NCBI GenBank assembly: GCA_016931715.1
Contig: JAFGEF010000043.1
Location: 1 to 41,099 of the forward strand
Length of the DNA stretch: 41,099 bases
Origin: Sedimentisphaerales bacterium
GTDB lineage: Bacteria > Planctomycetota > Phycisphaerae > Sedimentisphaerales > Anaerobacaceae
Reading direction: 5' to 3'
The notes under the pieces are model-generated. The model did no database searches and was not told the origin of the DNA. It saw only the letters and a list, made by a program, of their open reading frames with translations. The position numbers were made by a program, and so were the translations under genes. This document shows positions 26,305-34,225 of this stretch, one piece after another. Position 1 is the first letter of the stretch, and each line of letters starts with the position of its first letter.

Positions 26305-27126
26305 ATGAACAAAAATCTTTACCAACCTGTAAATGCCGAAATTATTGATATTATCGAAGAATCTCCGACAATAAAAAGTTTTATTGTACAGCCTCAGGAG
26401 AGCTTTAAGTTCGATACGGGACAGTTCGTGGAGTTGACTTTACCTGGCGCTGGTGAGGCGCCTTTTACGCCTTCTTCATCACCGGCGCAAACGGATAAAA
26501 TGGAAATTACAATTATGAAGGCGGGTAGAGTTACAGCCTTACTCCACGACTGCAATAAAGGACAGAAAGTCGGAATCCGCGGACCTTATGGTCATGGTTA
26601 TCCTGTGGAAGACTTCGTTGGCAAAGAAGTATATATCGTGGGTGGCGGCGTAGGTCTGGCGCCAATTAGGTCACTGTTTCTTACTCTTATTGACAGGATA
26701 AAAGATTTTAAGTCCGTTGTGTGCAGGTACGGCGCAAAAACTCCCGCAGATTTTATATATAAGAGCATGCTTTTCGGGCAATGGCAAAAAATCAAAGGAG
26801 TCGATATAAAGCTGACTGTTGACCAGTCAAATGGTGAATGGAAGGATAATATTGGTGTTGTGACAACAATCCTTTCTCCCGATGATGTTAATATAGAAAA
26901 TGCAGTTGGTGTTGTTTGCGGTCCACCTATAATGATGAAATTTGCAACTATAAAGTTGCTTGAGTTTGGATTTAAACCTGAACAGATATACCTATCAATG
27001 GAAAAGAATATGAGCTGCGGCTTCGGCAAGTGCGGCCATTGTATGCTCGGAAAATATTACGTATGTAAAGACGGACCGGTATTTTCTTACGATATGATCA
27101 AAAATTACCCGAATATCTGGGCTTAG
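26305..27126 (+). CDS. HydG/AsrB-like FAD/NAD(P)-binding subunit
   Basis: A 273-residue member of the ferredoxin-NADP+ reductase superfamily, like sulfhydrogenase gamma (HydG), AsrB and dihydroorotate dehydrogenase PyrK. The FAD-binding barrel covers about 5-100 (FDTGQFVELTLPG, PFTPSSSP). The NAD(P)-binding domain starts at IVGGGVGLAPIRSL and carries VVCGPPIMMKF. At the C terminus Cys238, Cys243, Cys246 and Cys254 bind a [2Fe-2S] cluster. It is the only nucleotide-binding subunit of the cluster and therefore the likely point where NADH or NADPH enters or leaves. NADH versus NADPH cannot be told from sequence. Confidence 0.92.
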   Translation: MNKNLYQPVNAEIIDIIEESPTIKSFIVQPQESFKFDTGQFVELTLPGAGEAPFTPSSSPAQTDKMEITIMKAGRVTALLHDCNKGQKVGIRGPYGHGYPVEDFVGKEVYIVGGGVGLAPIRSLFLTLIDRIKDFKSVVCRYGAKTPADFIYKSMLFGQWQKIKGVDIKLTVDQSNGEWKDNIGVVTTILSPDDVNIENAVGVVCGPPIMMKFATIKLLEFGFKPEQIYLSMEKNMSCGFGKCGHCMLGKYYVCKDGPVFSYDMIKNYPNIWA

Positions 27127-27157
27127 AAAAAAAAGTATATAATAAAGAGAACTTACT

Positions 27158-27676
27158 ATGAGTGCTAAATTAATAATTGATTTGGCAAAAAGCAAACTTC
27201 AGGAAGAATCCAACGTGAAGTGTTCTTACAAGCACCATCCCGGCAACAAAGGATACGATGCACTTCTGGAGATGATTCGTTTTGCCCTAATCTGCCGCAG
27301 GTGTGAGTCTGCACCCTGCATAAAGGCTTGTCCCAGAAGTGCGCTTGAAAAGGTGCCTTCTGAAAGGCACGATGCAGGTATTTTGAAAAGAGCTAATATG
27401 CTTTGCACAGGTTGCGGCACATGTGCGATAGCGTGCCCATTCGGGACGATATATACTGATTTAATTCCATTTCCATCGAGTGTTTGCGATGTGTGCCGTG
27501 ATAGGTTGTCACCAGGTGACAAGCCCCTATGTGTGGAAACCTGTGAAGATGGAAGCGTTGATTATATGGAAACTAAAATTGAGGGTGACTTAACAGAAGT
27601 CTTTGATGACATAGTTGTTAAGGTTTCCGGCGGTGTTACGTGGGAACCGTTTTTAAGAGAAAAGGTAAAGAAATGA
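27158..27676 (+). CDS. Polyferredoxin-type electron-transfer subunit (HycB/CooF-like)
   Basis: A 172-residue soluble iron-sulfur protein with 12 cysteines arranged for three [4Fe-4S] clusters: Cys46/49/54/58 (CRRCESAPCIKACP), Cys83/86/89/93 (CTGCGTCAIACP) and Cys110/113/125/129 (CDVCRDR...CVETC). This layout is shared with HycB, CooF and HydN, electron-transfer subunits of formate- or CO-linked hydrogenases. It probably wires the HydB/HydG-like module to the membrane hydrogenase. Its stop overlaps the next start (ATGA), so expression is coupled. Confidence 0.9.
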   Translation: MSAKLIIDLAKSKLQEESNVKCSYKHHPGNKGYDALLEMIRFALICRRCESAPCIKACPRSALEKVPSERHDAGILKRANMLCTGCGTCAIACPFGTIYTDLIPFPSSVCDVCRDRLSPGDKPLCVETCEDGSVDYMETKIEGDLTEVFDDIVVKVSGGVTWEPFLREKVKK

Positions 27677-28719
27677 GTCTGTTTACCGTTTTGTTATGGA
27701 TATTGGTTGTTCCTGTGACCATCGTTCTTGGATTGGCAGCATCATGGATTGTTCGCAAGGTAAGCGCTCTTGTGCAGTGGCGCGTCGGACCTCCTCTGTT
27801 TCAGCCAGCCTATGATGTTATAAAATTGATGGGTAAGGAAATTCTTATACCTGAAGAAGCAAACAAATCTGTATTTATGATGGCGCCGCTTATTGGTTTT
27901 GTAGGTGTGCTATTGCTATCATTGATACTATGGAATGCTTTAGCTGTGCAAAGGCCTTTTGTCGGTGACGTAATTGTTGCGATTTATCTTATGGTATTAC
28001 CATCACTTGCATTAATTCTTGGAGGCAGCTCGAGCGCCAGTCCTCATGCATCTATCGGGACAGCAAGAGAAATGAAACTGGTAATGGGTTATGAACTGCC
28101 TCTTGTTCTCGCTTTTATTGTTGTCCTGATAAAAACAGGTGGCCAGTTAAGTTTAGCAGGTATTTCTCAGCAGGTGCCGGTTCTAAGCATTTCGGGAATG
28201 CTGGCTTTTATAGTTGCCTTATTATGTGTGCAGGCCAAATTAGGTTTTGTGCCTTTCGATATCGCAGAAGCAGAAACAGAATTAGGAAGCGGTGTATTGA
28301 TGGAATATTCCGGCGCTCTGCTGGCGTTATGGAAAGTAATGCAGGCAGTAATGCTTGTAGCTTTGCCTTTCTTTTTGATGATACTATTTCTCGGCGGTTA
28401 TGGCACAAACCATTTGACAGGAGTAGGAGCGATTTCTGCTATTATTCTTTTAATTGTCTTTGTAGTAGGGAGATTCATGTCGGGACGAAGCAAATTTCTG
28501 GATGTTATGGCTTTGCTGAGTTTTATAGGAATTTGTATTTTAGCTGGACTTGGAAAATATGTCCTAATACTGGTTTTATTAATTCTGATTAAAAATACGA
28601 ATCCGCGTCTGAAAATTGACCAGGCGATGAAGTTCTTCTGGGGTTTTTGCACAGTAACTTTGGTTGTCTCGATTATCCTGGCTTCGTTAGGGAATTATTA
28701 TAATGTGAGTTGGCTTTAG
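27673..28719 (+). CDS. Hydrogenase membrane subunit, NuoH/MbhM-like
   Basis: The membrane anchor of group 4 hydrogenases, homologous to NuoH, HycD, EchB and MbhM. It has 348 residues from the ATG at 27673, which overlaps the preceding stop; an earlier in-frame start lies well inside the previous gene and is not needed. About eight hydrophobic helices are visible. Family motifs include RVGPPLFQPAYDVIKLMGKE near residues 38-58 and the loop PFDIAEAETELGSGVLMEYSGALLALWK, which carries the Glu cluster of the E channel. It connects the iron-sulfur arm to the proton path. The gene is followed by a 75-base gap with a stable hairpin. Confidence 0.93.
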   Translation: MSLFTVLLWILVVPVTIVLGLAASWIVRKVSALVQWRVGPPLFQPAYDVIKLMGKEILIPEEANKSVFMMAPLIGFVGVLLLSLILWNALAVQRPFVGDVIVAIYLMVLPSLALILGGSSSASPHASIGTAREMKLVMGYELPLVLAFIVVLIKTGGQLSLAGISQQVPVLSISGMLAFIVALLCVQAKLGFVPFDIAEAETELGSGVLMEYSGALLALWKVMQAVMLVALPFFLMILFLGGYGTNHLTGVGAISAIILLIVFVVGRFMSGRSKFLDVMALLSFIGICILAGLGKYVLILVLLILIKNTNPRLKIDQAMKFFWGFCTVTLVVSIILASLGNYYNVSWL

Positions 28720-28727
28720 TAATTGTG

Positions 28728-28748
28728 GCACGGCCATTTTGGCCGTGC
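28728..28748 (+). promoter_or_regulatory. Hairpin inside the hydrogenase operon
   Basis: GCACGGCC (28728-28735) and GGCCGTGC (28741-28748) form a perfect 8-bp stem with an ATTTT loop. There is no T tract, so it is more likely an mRNA processing or stability element than a terminator. It lies in one of the few sizeable gaps of the cluster, between the NuoH-like and NuoB-like genes. Confidence 0.6.
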
Positions 28749-28794
28749 ATGCATCGGCTGGAAGTCCATGCTGCAAAGCTGAAGGATTAGACAA

Positions 28795-29226
28795 ATGAGT
28801 TGGAAAATGTGGTCATTGAAAAAATCGATATGGGTTTTCCATGTTAATACAGGTGCGTGCAACAACTGTGACATTGAAATAGTAAATTGCCTTACGCCTA
28901 AATATGACATTGAGAGGTTTGGAATAAAGCTGGTCGGCTCGCCTCGTCATGCGGATGCTCTTTTGGTCACTGGAGTTGTAACGCTCCAGGCGCTTCCCCG
29001 TTTGCTGGAAGTGTACAGGCAGACTGCAAAACCCTGCGTTGTCTTTCCGATAGGTGCCTGTGCGTGTGATACGGGAATTTTTTATAATGGTTATCATGTA
29101 GCAGGTCCCGTAGATAAAATAATCAGGGAAGAAGACCCCAACGCGATAATTGCTTATGTGCCGGGCTGCCCGCCTAAGCCGGAGGCAATGATTTCGGGCG
29201 TAATGAAGGCATTGTCGGCAATATAA
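28795..29226 (+). CDS. [NiFe] hydrogenase small subunit, NuoB/MbhJ-like
   Basis: A 143-residue small subunit that holds the [4Fe-4S] cluster next to the catalytic centre, like NuoB, HycG, EchC and MbhJ. Candidate ligands are Cys22 and Cys25 (GACNNCDIEIV), Cys89 or Cys91 (PIGACACD) and Cys125 (VPGCPPKPE). It is of the short, single-cluster group 4 type without a Tat leader, which puts the catalytic head on the cytoplasmic side. The start is ATG at 28795, 75 bases after the previous stop. Confidence 0.94.
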   Translation: MSWKMWSLKKSIWVFHVNTGACNNCDIEIVNCLTPKYDIERFGIKLVGSPRHADALLVTGVVTLQALPRLLEVYRQTAKPCVVFPIGACACDTGIFYNGYHVAGPVDKIIREEDPNAIIAYVPGCPPKPEAMISGVMKALSAI

Positions 29227-29239
29227 TCAGGATAGAAAT

Positions 29240-29701
29240 ATGAACCGTGAAAAATTAAATAATAGACTGCAGAAAATAAAAGACAAGCTAATAGACATAG
29301 TACAGACCAGAGACAGGAGGATATATATATCTTGTGAATCCCAAAACGCATGTGATGTGTGCAAGTTTTTATTTGAGGATTTGACTTTGAGATTTATTAT
29401 CGCAACGGGAATTGACAGTGATAATTGCTTCGAGGTTTTATATCACTTCGCAAATGATGAAACTGGTGATATTGTAACAGTAAAAGCAATAATACGTGAT
29501 AGGGAAAATCCATCGATTGAATCTATTACGCCGTTTATCCCCGGCGCAGAATGGATAGAAAGAGAAATACACGACATACTTGGAATAGAAATAAAGAATC
29601 ATCCGAATATGCGAAGGCTTATTTTGCATGACGACTGGCCGGAAGGTGTATATCCGTTAAGAAAAACTCGTCCCGAAGTGAACGAAGGAACTGTAATATG
29701 A
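29240..29701 (+). CDS. Hydrogenase subunit, NuoC/MbhK-like
   Basis: A 153-residue homologue of NuoC (30-kDa complex I subunit), EchD and MbhK, a structural protein next to the large subunit. The family signature lies in the second half: EWIEREIHDILGIEIKNHP, then RLILHDDWPEGVYPLRK. The first half has the usual alpha/beta ferredoxin-like fold pattern with weak conservation. Its stop overlaps the ATG of the large subunit (ATGA), so the two are translationally coupled. Confidence 0.92.
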   Translation: MNREKLNNRLQKIKDKLIDIVQTRDRRIYISCESQNACDVCKFLFEDLTLRFIIATGIDSDNCFEVLYHFANDETGDIVTVKAIIRDRENPSIESITPFIPGAEWIEREIHDILGIEIKNHPNMRRLILHDDWPEGVYPLRKTRPEVNEGTVI

Positions 29702-30915
29702 ACAAGGCAATGAACAAACCTGTTCTGGCAGTAGGTCCGTTTCATCCTTTGCAGGAGGAAATGGAATATTTCCAGCTTACAGTCGATGGCGAAATAGTTA
29801 CAGATATTGACGTTAGAATATCTTATAATCATCGCGGCATAGAGAAAATCAGTGAAACTTTGCAATTCGATCAGGTTCCATACCTGGTCAGTCGAGTTTG
29901 CGGGATTTGCTCTGCTTCACATCCACTGGCCTATATCAATGCGGTTGAGGAGATTGCCGGCGTTACTGCTCCTGAGCGTGCCCAGTATATCCGTGTGATT
30001 ATTAATGAGCTGGAACGTATTCACAGTCATTTATTGTGGGTTGGACTTGGGGGTCATTTTATCGGTTATGATACAGTTTTCATGTGGGCATGGAAGTACC
30101 GCGAGCCTGTACTGGACTTGCTCGAAGCAATTACAGGCAACAGGAACAATTACGGCAACGTTTGCGTCGGAGGCTGCCGAGAAGATATTCCTGATGAGAT
30201 GATTCCGAAAATATTAAAAGAGCTTGATACTATCGAAAAAAAAACTGAAATGCTCACCAAAGCGGTTCTTGATGACCCTGTATTACATGCCAGGCTTAAA
30301 GGTGTTGGCATTTTAACAAAAGAGGCAGCAGTTAAATATGCTGTTACAGGACCGACTGCACGAGGAAGTGGTATTGCTATTGATGTTAGGCATGATGATC
30401 CTTATGCGGCTTACGGAGATCTTGACTGGAAAGTAATCAGCCAACCTGAAGGAGATGTTTTTGCGAAAGCTGTTGTTCGTCTGCTCGAAATATTTGAATC
30501 GATCAAGATGATCAGGGAAGCTCTTAAAAAACTTCCCAAAGGCCCTATTGCAGTGGAAGTAAAGCAAATCCCACCTGGTGAGGGTTGCGGACACGCCGAA
30601 GCTCCGCGGGGTGAAACATTCCATTATGTACGCAGTGATGGTGGCAACAGACCTATCAGGCATAAAATCAGGGCGCCGAGTTATGTGAATGTCCCTTCAT
30701 TTAAGGCATCGTGCATCGGTCAGAATATCAGTGATGTTACTTTAACACTTGCTTCAGTTGATCCCTGTTATAGCTGCACAGAAAGAGTTGCTGTTGTGGA
30801 TTCGCATCATAATATTATTAATGATTATGAAGCATTGCTGCAGATGAGCCGTGATAAAACAGCACGTTTGAAAAAAGAAATTGGTGCACCGGAACTAAAG
30901 ATGGAGGAGTCCTAA
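29698..30915 (+). CDS. Group 4 [NiFe] hydrogenase large (catalytic) subunit
   Basis: A 405-residue catalytic subunit, homologous to NuoD, HycE, EchE and MbhL. All four nickel ligands are present: Cys68 and Cys71 in RVCGICSASH, and Cys357 and Cys360 in DPCYSCTER. It is therefore a true hydrogenase and not a complex I subunit, where these are lost. A 42-residue tail follows the DPCxxCxxR motif and could be the piece removed by the maturation protease encoded at the end of the cluster. The enzyme catalyses H2 formation or oxidation at the Ni-Fe site in the cytoplasm. Exact group 4 subtype (4d-like by its Mrp neighbours) needs a tree. Confidence 0.95.
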   Translation: MNKAMNKPVLAVGPFHPLQEEMEYFQLTVDGEIVTDIDVRISYNHRGIEKISETLQFDQVPYLVSRVCGICSASHPLAYINAVEEIAGVTAPERAQYIRVIINELERIHSHLLWVGLGGHFIGYDTVFMWAWKYREPVLDLLEAITGNRNNYGNVCVGGCREDIPDEMIPKILKELDTIEKKTEMLTKAVLDDPVLHARLKGVGILTKEAAVKYAVTGPTARGSGIAIDVRHDDPYAAYGDLDWKVISQPEGDVFAKAVVRLLEIFESIKMIREALKKLPKGPIAVEVKQIPPGEGCGHAEAPRGETFHYVRSDGGNRPIRHKIRAPSYVNVPSFKASCIGQNISDVTLTLASVDPCYSCTERVAVVDSHHNIINDYEALLQMSRDKTARLKKEIGAPELKMEES

Positions 30916-30916
30916 A

Positions 30917-32791
30917 TTGGCAAATGTTATTATTTGTATCCCTGTCTTATTGCCCCTGATAGTTGGCTTTCTAATGCTTTTCCTGCCGAGCAAATTATCT
31001 GTTTTATTCCGGGCATCTACACTTATCATTTCTATTGTTACTTTTATTTTAGCAATCGTAATATTTACGTCTGGTGAATCTCAATATTCATGGCATATCC
31101 TTAATTTAGCCCAAGGTGAATTTGATCTGACCTTGTTATTGAAAGTAACATCTCTGGGTAAATTTATTCTATTGTTTGCAATGGGATTCGGTCTTTTGAT
31201 TACATTATACTCGCTTAAGGCAAGAACGACGGCTGATGTGCAGAAAAATTCCAATATTTATTATGGCTCAATTCTCCTTACAATAGGAGGTTCGGCAGGA
31301 ATATTGCTTTCCAATCATTTGCTGTTTTTGCTTATATTCTGGGAGATTGTCACTGCATCGTTGTATCTCCTTATAGCAACTGGGGGTAAAAGTTCCAATT
31401 TTGCCGCAACCAAGAGCTTTACCATGATAGGCGCATCCGATGCGGCTTTTCTTATAGGATTACTTATCGTGTGGAGCATTCAAAAGACATTTGTCATTTC
31501 AAATATGCATCTTGCGGCTGATTCAACATTACCTGTTATTGCTTTTTTATTGCTTATTACGGCTGCGATTACGAAAGCAGGTGCTATGCCTCTGCATACT
31601 TGGCTTCCTGCAAGCGGTGAGTATGCTTCTGCATCAGTAATGGCACTTTTGCCTGCAGCGATTGATAAATTGCTTGGGATTTACCTTCTCGTAATAGTTG
31701 TTCGTGATATATTTGAATTAACACCGGGGATTCTAAGCCTTGTTCTGATGTTAATCGGCTCTGCCACAATAATAATCGCGGTGATGGTTGCAATGGTTCA
31801 GCATAATTTAAAAAGGCTTCTTTCATATCATGCGATAAGCCAGGTTGGTTATATGGTTCTCGGTATTGCAACATTAACACCGATAGGAATTGCAGGCGGC
31901 GTATTCCATATGCTTAACCATGCGATTTATAAGTGCTGTCTGTTTCTCTGCGGCGGTTCCGTCGAGCAGCAAGCAGGAACGGCAGAGCTCGATGAGCTTG
32001 GCGGTCTTGGCAATAAAATGCCTTGGACGTTTACAGCCTGTCTGATAGCGGCTCTTAGTATCTCAGGCGTGCCACCATTTAACGGATTTGTTTCCAAGTG
32101 GATGGTATATCAAGGAGTAATCGAGATGGGTAACAAACAGACAGGCCTGGTTTCCGGATTATGGCCTATTTGGTTAGTTTCAGCTATGTTCGGAAGCGCG
32201 CTAACGCTTGCATCATTTGTGAAATTAATTCATTCGATTTTCCTTTCACGCCTCCCGAGCAGTCTTAAGGAAGTAAAAGAAGTTTCGACTCTGCAGATTA
32301 TTCCTGTAGTGATACTCGCTGGCCTTTGTGTGATTTTGGGAATATTTTATTATTTACCTTTGAATACATTTATTTATCCTGGATTGGGATTGGAGGCAGA
32401 GACGCCTGTTTTAAGTTTGTGGAGTGCAGGGCTTGCTACGATTCTGATAATTGTGGGTATAATTATCGGCGTACTTATCTGGTTTGTGATGAGGTTGTCT
32501 GCTAATATCCGTGTAGTTCACACCTGGAATTGCGGCGAGAAATCTGATAGTGACAACCTTATAGTATCCGGAACACATTTTTATAAAACTGTGTCATCCA
32601 TGAAATGCCTGAAGCCTCTTTATTTAGGCCAGGAAAAAGGTTATTTCGATATATATAACCAAAGCGGCAGGCTGGGCCTGTCTCTAACGAGCCTGCTAAA
32701 ATGGCTCCACTCAGGTATTCTGCCTATGTATCTGACATGGGTGATAATAGGATTGTTAGCCGTTTTATTTGCGCTTTGCAGGGTTTGGTGA
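30917..32791 (+). CDS. Proton-pumping antiporter-like subunit (HyfB/NuoL/MrpA type)
   Basis: A 624-residue membrane protein with about 16 helices, of the NuoL/M/N-MrpA/D family. Charged residues of the proton path can be seen: the Glu in IFWEIVTASLYLL, the Lys in ITKAGAMPLHTWLP and the conserved His-Lys region QHNLKRLLSYHAISQVGYM. The C-terminal part with VVHTWNCGEKSD resembles HyfB/HycC subunits. The start is a TTG (30917) preceded by GGAGGAG, with no suitable ATG nearby. Together with the next gene it supplies the functions of MrpA, here split. It would couple H2 chemistry to H+ or Na+ transport. Confidence 0.92.
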   Translation: MANVIICIPVLLPLIVGFLMLFLPSKLSVLFRASTLIISIVTFILAIVIFTSGESQYSWHILNLAQGEFDLTLLLKVTSLGKFILLFAMGFGLLITLYSLKARTTADVQKNSNIYYGSILLTIGGSAGILLSNHLLFLLIFWEIVTASLYLLIATGGKSSNFAATKSFTMIGASDAAFLIGLLIVWSIQKTFVISNMHLAADSTLPVIAFLLLITAAITKAGAMPLHTWLPASGEYASASVMALLPAAIDKLLGIYLLVIVVRDIFELTPGILSLVLMLIGSATIIIAVMVAMVQHNLKRLLSYHAISQVGYMVLGIATLTPIGIAGGVFHMLNHAIYKCCLFLCGGSVEQQAGTAELDELGGLGNKMPWTFTACLIAALSISGVPPFNGFVSKWMVYQGVIEMGNKQTGLVSGLWPIWLVSAMFGSALTLASFVKLIHSIFLSRLPSSLKEVKEVSTLQIIPVVILAGLCVILGIFYYLPLNTFIYPGLGLEAETPVLSLWSAGLATILIIVGIIIGVLIWFVMRLSANIRVVHTWNCGEKSDSDNLIVSGTHFYKTVSSMKCLKPLYLGQEKGYFDIYNQSGRLGLSLTSLLKWLHSGILPMYLTWVIIGLLAVLFALCRVW

Positions 32792-32799
32792 GGATAATT

Positions 32800-33351
32800 A
32801 TGATAGTGGTATTCTATATTTTATTATTGTTCATGCTGATCGCAGCTATCATCGCTGTCGAAACGAAAAATCTGCTGAGTGCTGTGATTTGCGTGGGTGC
32901 AATAGGTTTCGGAGGCTCTTTGATTTTTCTTTTTTTAAGGGCTCCCGATATTGCGATAACACAAATTGTAGTGGAAGTTCTCGGATTGATTATACTTATT
33001 CGTGCTACGATTGCAAGAGACCTTACTTCTATCAGCGGTGACAGGGAATTTTTCGGGACAGTTGTTTCCATTGTAATTATTTTTCTGATATTTATGGCAG
33101 GTTTTAAGGTTCTTGATTCTTTGCACGATTTCGGAACACCTGTGTATGCTAAAACTGAAAAAGCAGCCTCTCAGACTTATATCGAGAAAGGACTTGAAGA
33201 TACTGGAGCTACAAACATAGTTTCATCAATAATTCTGGATTATCGCGCGTATGATACTCTTGGTGAAGCAACAGTGTTGTTCACAGCCGTAATTGGCGCT
33301 ACAGTTTTACTTCGTAAAAAAAGCAGAAAATCGCCGGAGGTACTCGAATAA
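32800..33351 (+). CDS. Fused MbhD-MbhE-type Mrp subunit (DUF4040)
   Basis: A 183-residue membrane protein starting at ATG 32800, nine bases after the previous stop; an earlier start inside that gene is unnecessary. The first ~75 residues are a DUF4040/MbhD unit (VETKNLLSAVICVGAIGFGGSLIFLFLRAPDIAITQIVVEVLGL). The last ~90 carry the MbhE signature SSIILDYRAYDTLGEATVLFTAVIGA. In Pyrococcus these are separate proteins, and in Mrp antiporters they form the C-terminal part of MrpA. The next gene overlaps the stop (TAATG). Confidence 0.9.
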   Translation: MIVVFYILLLFMLIAAIIAVETKNLLSAVICVGAIGFGGSLIFLFLRAPDIAITQIVVEVLGLIILIRATIARDLTSISGDREFFGTVVSIVIIFLIFMAGFKVLDSLHDFGTPVYAKTEKAASQTYIEKGLEDTGATNIVSSIILDYRAYDTLGEATVLFTAVIGATVLLRKKSRKSPEVLE

Positions 33352-33857
33352 TGAAAGGTATGTCGGTAATAGTTAAAACGATAAGCAGTTGGGTAAAGGT
33401 GCTAATTATTTTATTTGGTATTTATATCGTGCTTTTCGGCCATCTTACACCTGGGGGCGGATTTGCAGGCGGAGTCGTTTTAGCTTCGTCTTATGTTCTG
33501 CTTATGTTGGCCTTCGGAAGAGAGTTTGTTCTGAAAAACCTCCCTCTGTCACTCGATTCCAAGCTTGACTGCGTTGGCGGGATATTGTTTATTGCCATAG
33601 CGATCTTGGGAGTTGTATTTGGCGGTGTTTTTTTCAAAAACTGTTTTATAGAGTATGGCCAGAAATTTAATCTCATAAGTGCAGGAACTATCCCTCTTTC
33701 GAATATTGTTATTGGTTTGAAAGTCGGCGCATCATTGTACCTGGTGATTTTCCTTCTTTCGGCTTTCAGACGTGACGATTCGGATGAACAATCCGTTTTC
33801 CGCAGTCCTGAAGAGATACATGACAGAGCCATGAAAGATGAAAAGGAGTCAAACTAA
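33351..33857 (+). CDS. mrpB: Mrp antiporter subunit B (MnhB/MbhF)
   Basis: A 168-residue membrane protein with four helices. The MnhB signature GHLTPGGGFAGGVVLASSYVLLMLAFG lies at about residues 26-52, and a second motif (NIVIGLKVGASLYLVIFLL) near 130. Length is a little above that of classic MrpB. It belongs to the ion-translocating arm of Mbh-type hydrogenases. Its ends overlap both neighbours by one base. Confidence 0.93.
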   Translation: MKGMSVIVKTISSWVKVLIILFGIYIVLFGHLTPGGGFAGGVVLASSYVLLMLAFGREFVLKNLPLSLDSKLDCVGGILFIAIAILGVVFGGVFFKNCFIEYGQKFNLISAGTIPLSNIVIGLKVGASLYLVIFLLSAFRRDDSDEQSVFRSPEEIHDRAMKDEKESN

Positions 33858-34225
33858 TGCCTTATGCTATATGTTTTTTGTTATTTATGGTCGGATTATA
33901 TTGTGCAGTCGTTAAAAAAAATATGGTCAAGATTGTTATCGGTATAATGGTCATGGAATACGCTGTGAATCTTTTCCTGATTATGCTTGGTTACCGCTTC
34001 GGAGGTGTTGCTCCGATTTTGAGTCGAAGCGATGTTAATAATGAGACCGGTCAGATTATGCAGAGTTTTATTGATAATAGCGTTGATCCACTGCCGCAGG
34101 CCCTTGTGCTTACTTCAATTGTTATTAGTCTCGGTTCTCTAGCTTTGCTGATTTCGATATGCGTCAGGATATATGAGAAATACGGAACTTTTGACATCAC
34201 CGAGATAAGGAGATTGAAAGGATGA
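33857..34225 (+). CDS. mrpC: Mrp antiporter subunit C (MnhC/MbhG, NuoK-like)
   Basis: A 122-residue membrane protein with three helices, homologous to NuoK/MrpC/MbhG. Family features are VVKKNMVKIVIGIMVMEYAVNLFLIMLGYR and the third-helix segment DPLPQALVLTSIVISLGSLALLI, which includes the characteristic PQALVLTAIVI-like stretch. It forms part of the membrane arm next to the antiporter-like subunits. It overlaps the next gene by four bases (ATGA). Confidence 0.95.
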   Translation: MPYAICFLLFMVGLYCAVVKKNMVKIVIGIMVMEYAVNLFLIMLGYRFGGVAPILSRSDVNNETGQIMQSFIDNSVDPLPQALVLTSIVISLGSLALLISICVRIYEKYGTFDITEIRRLKG

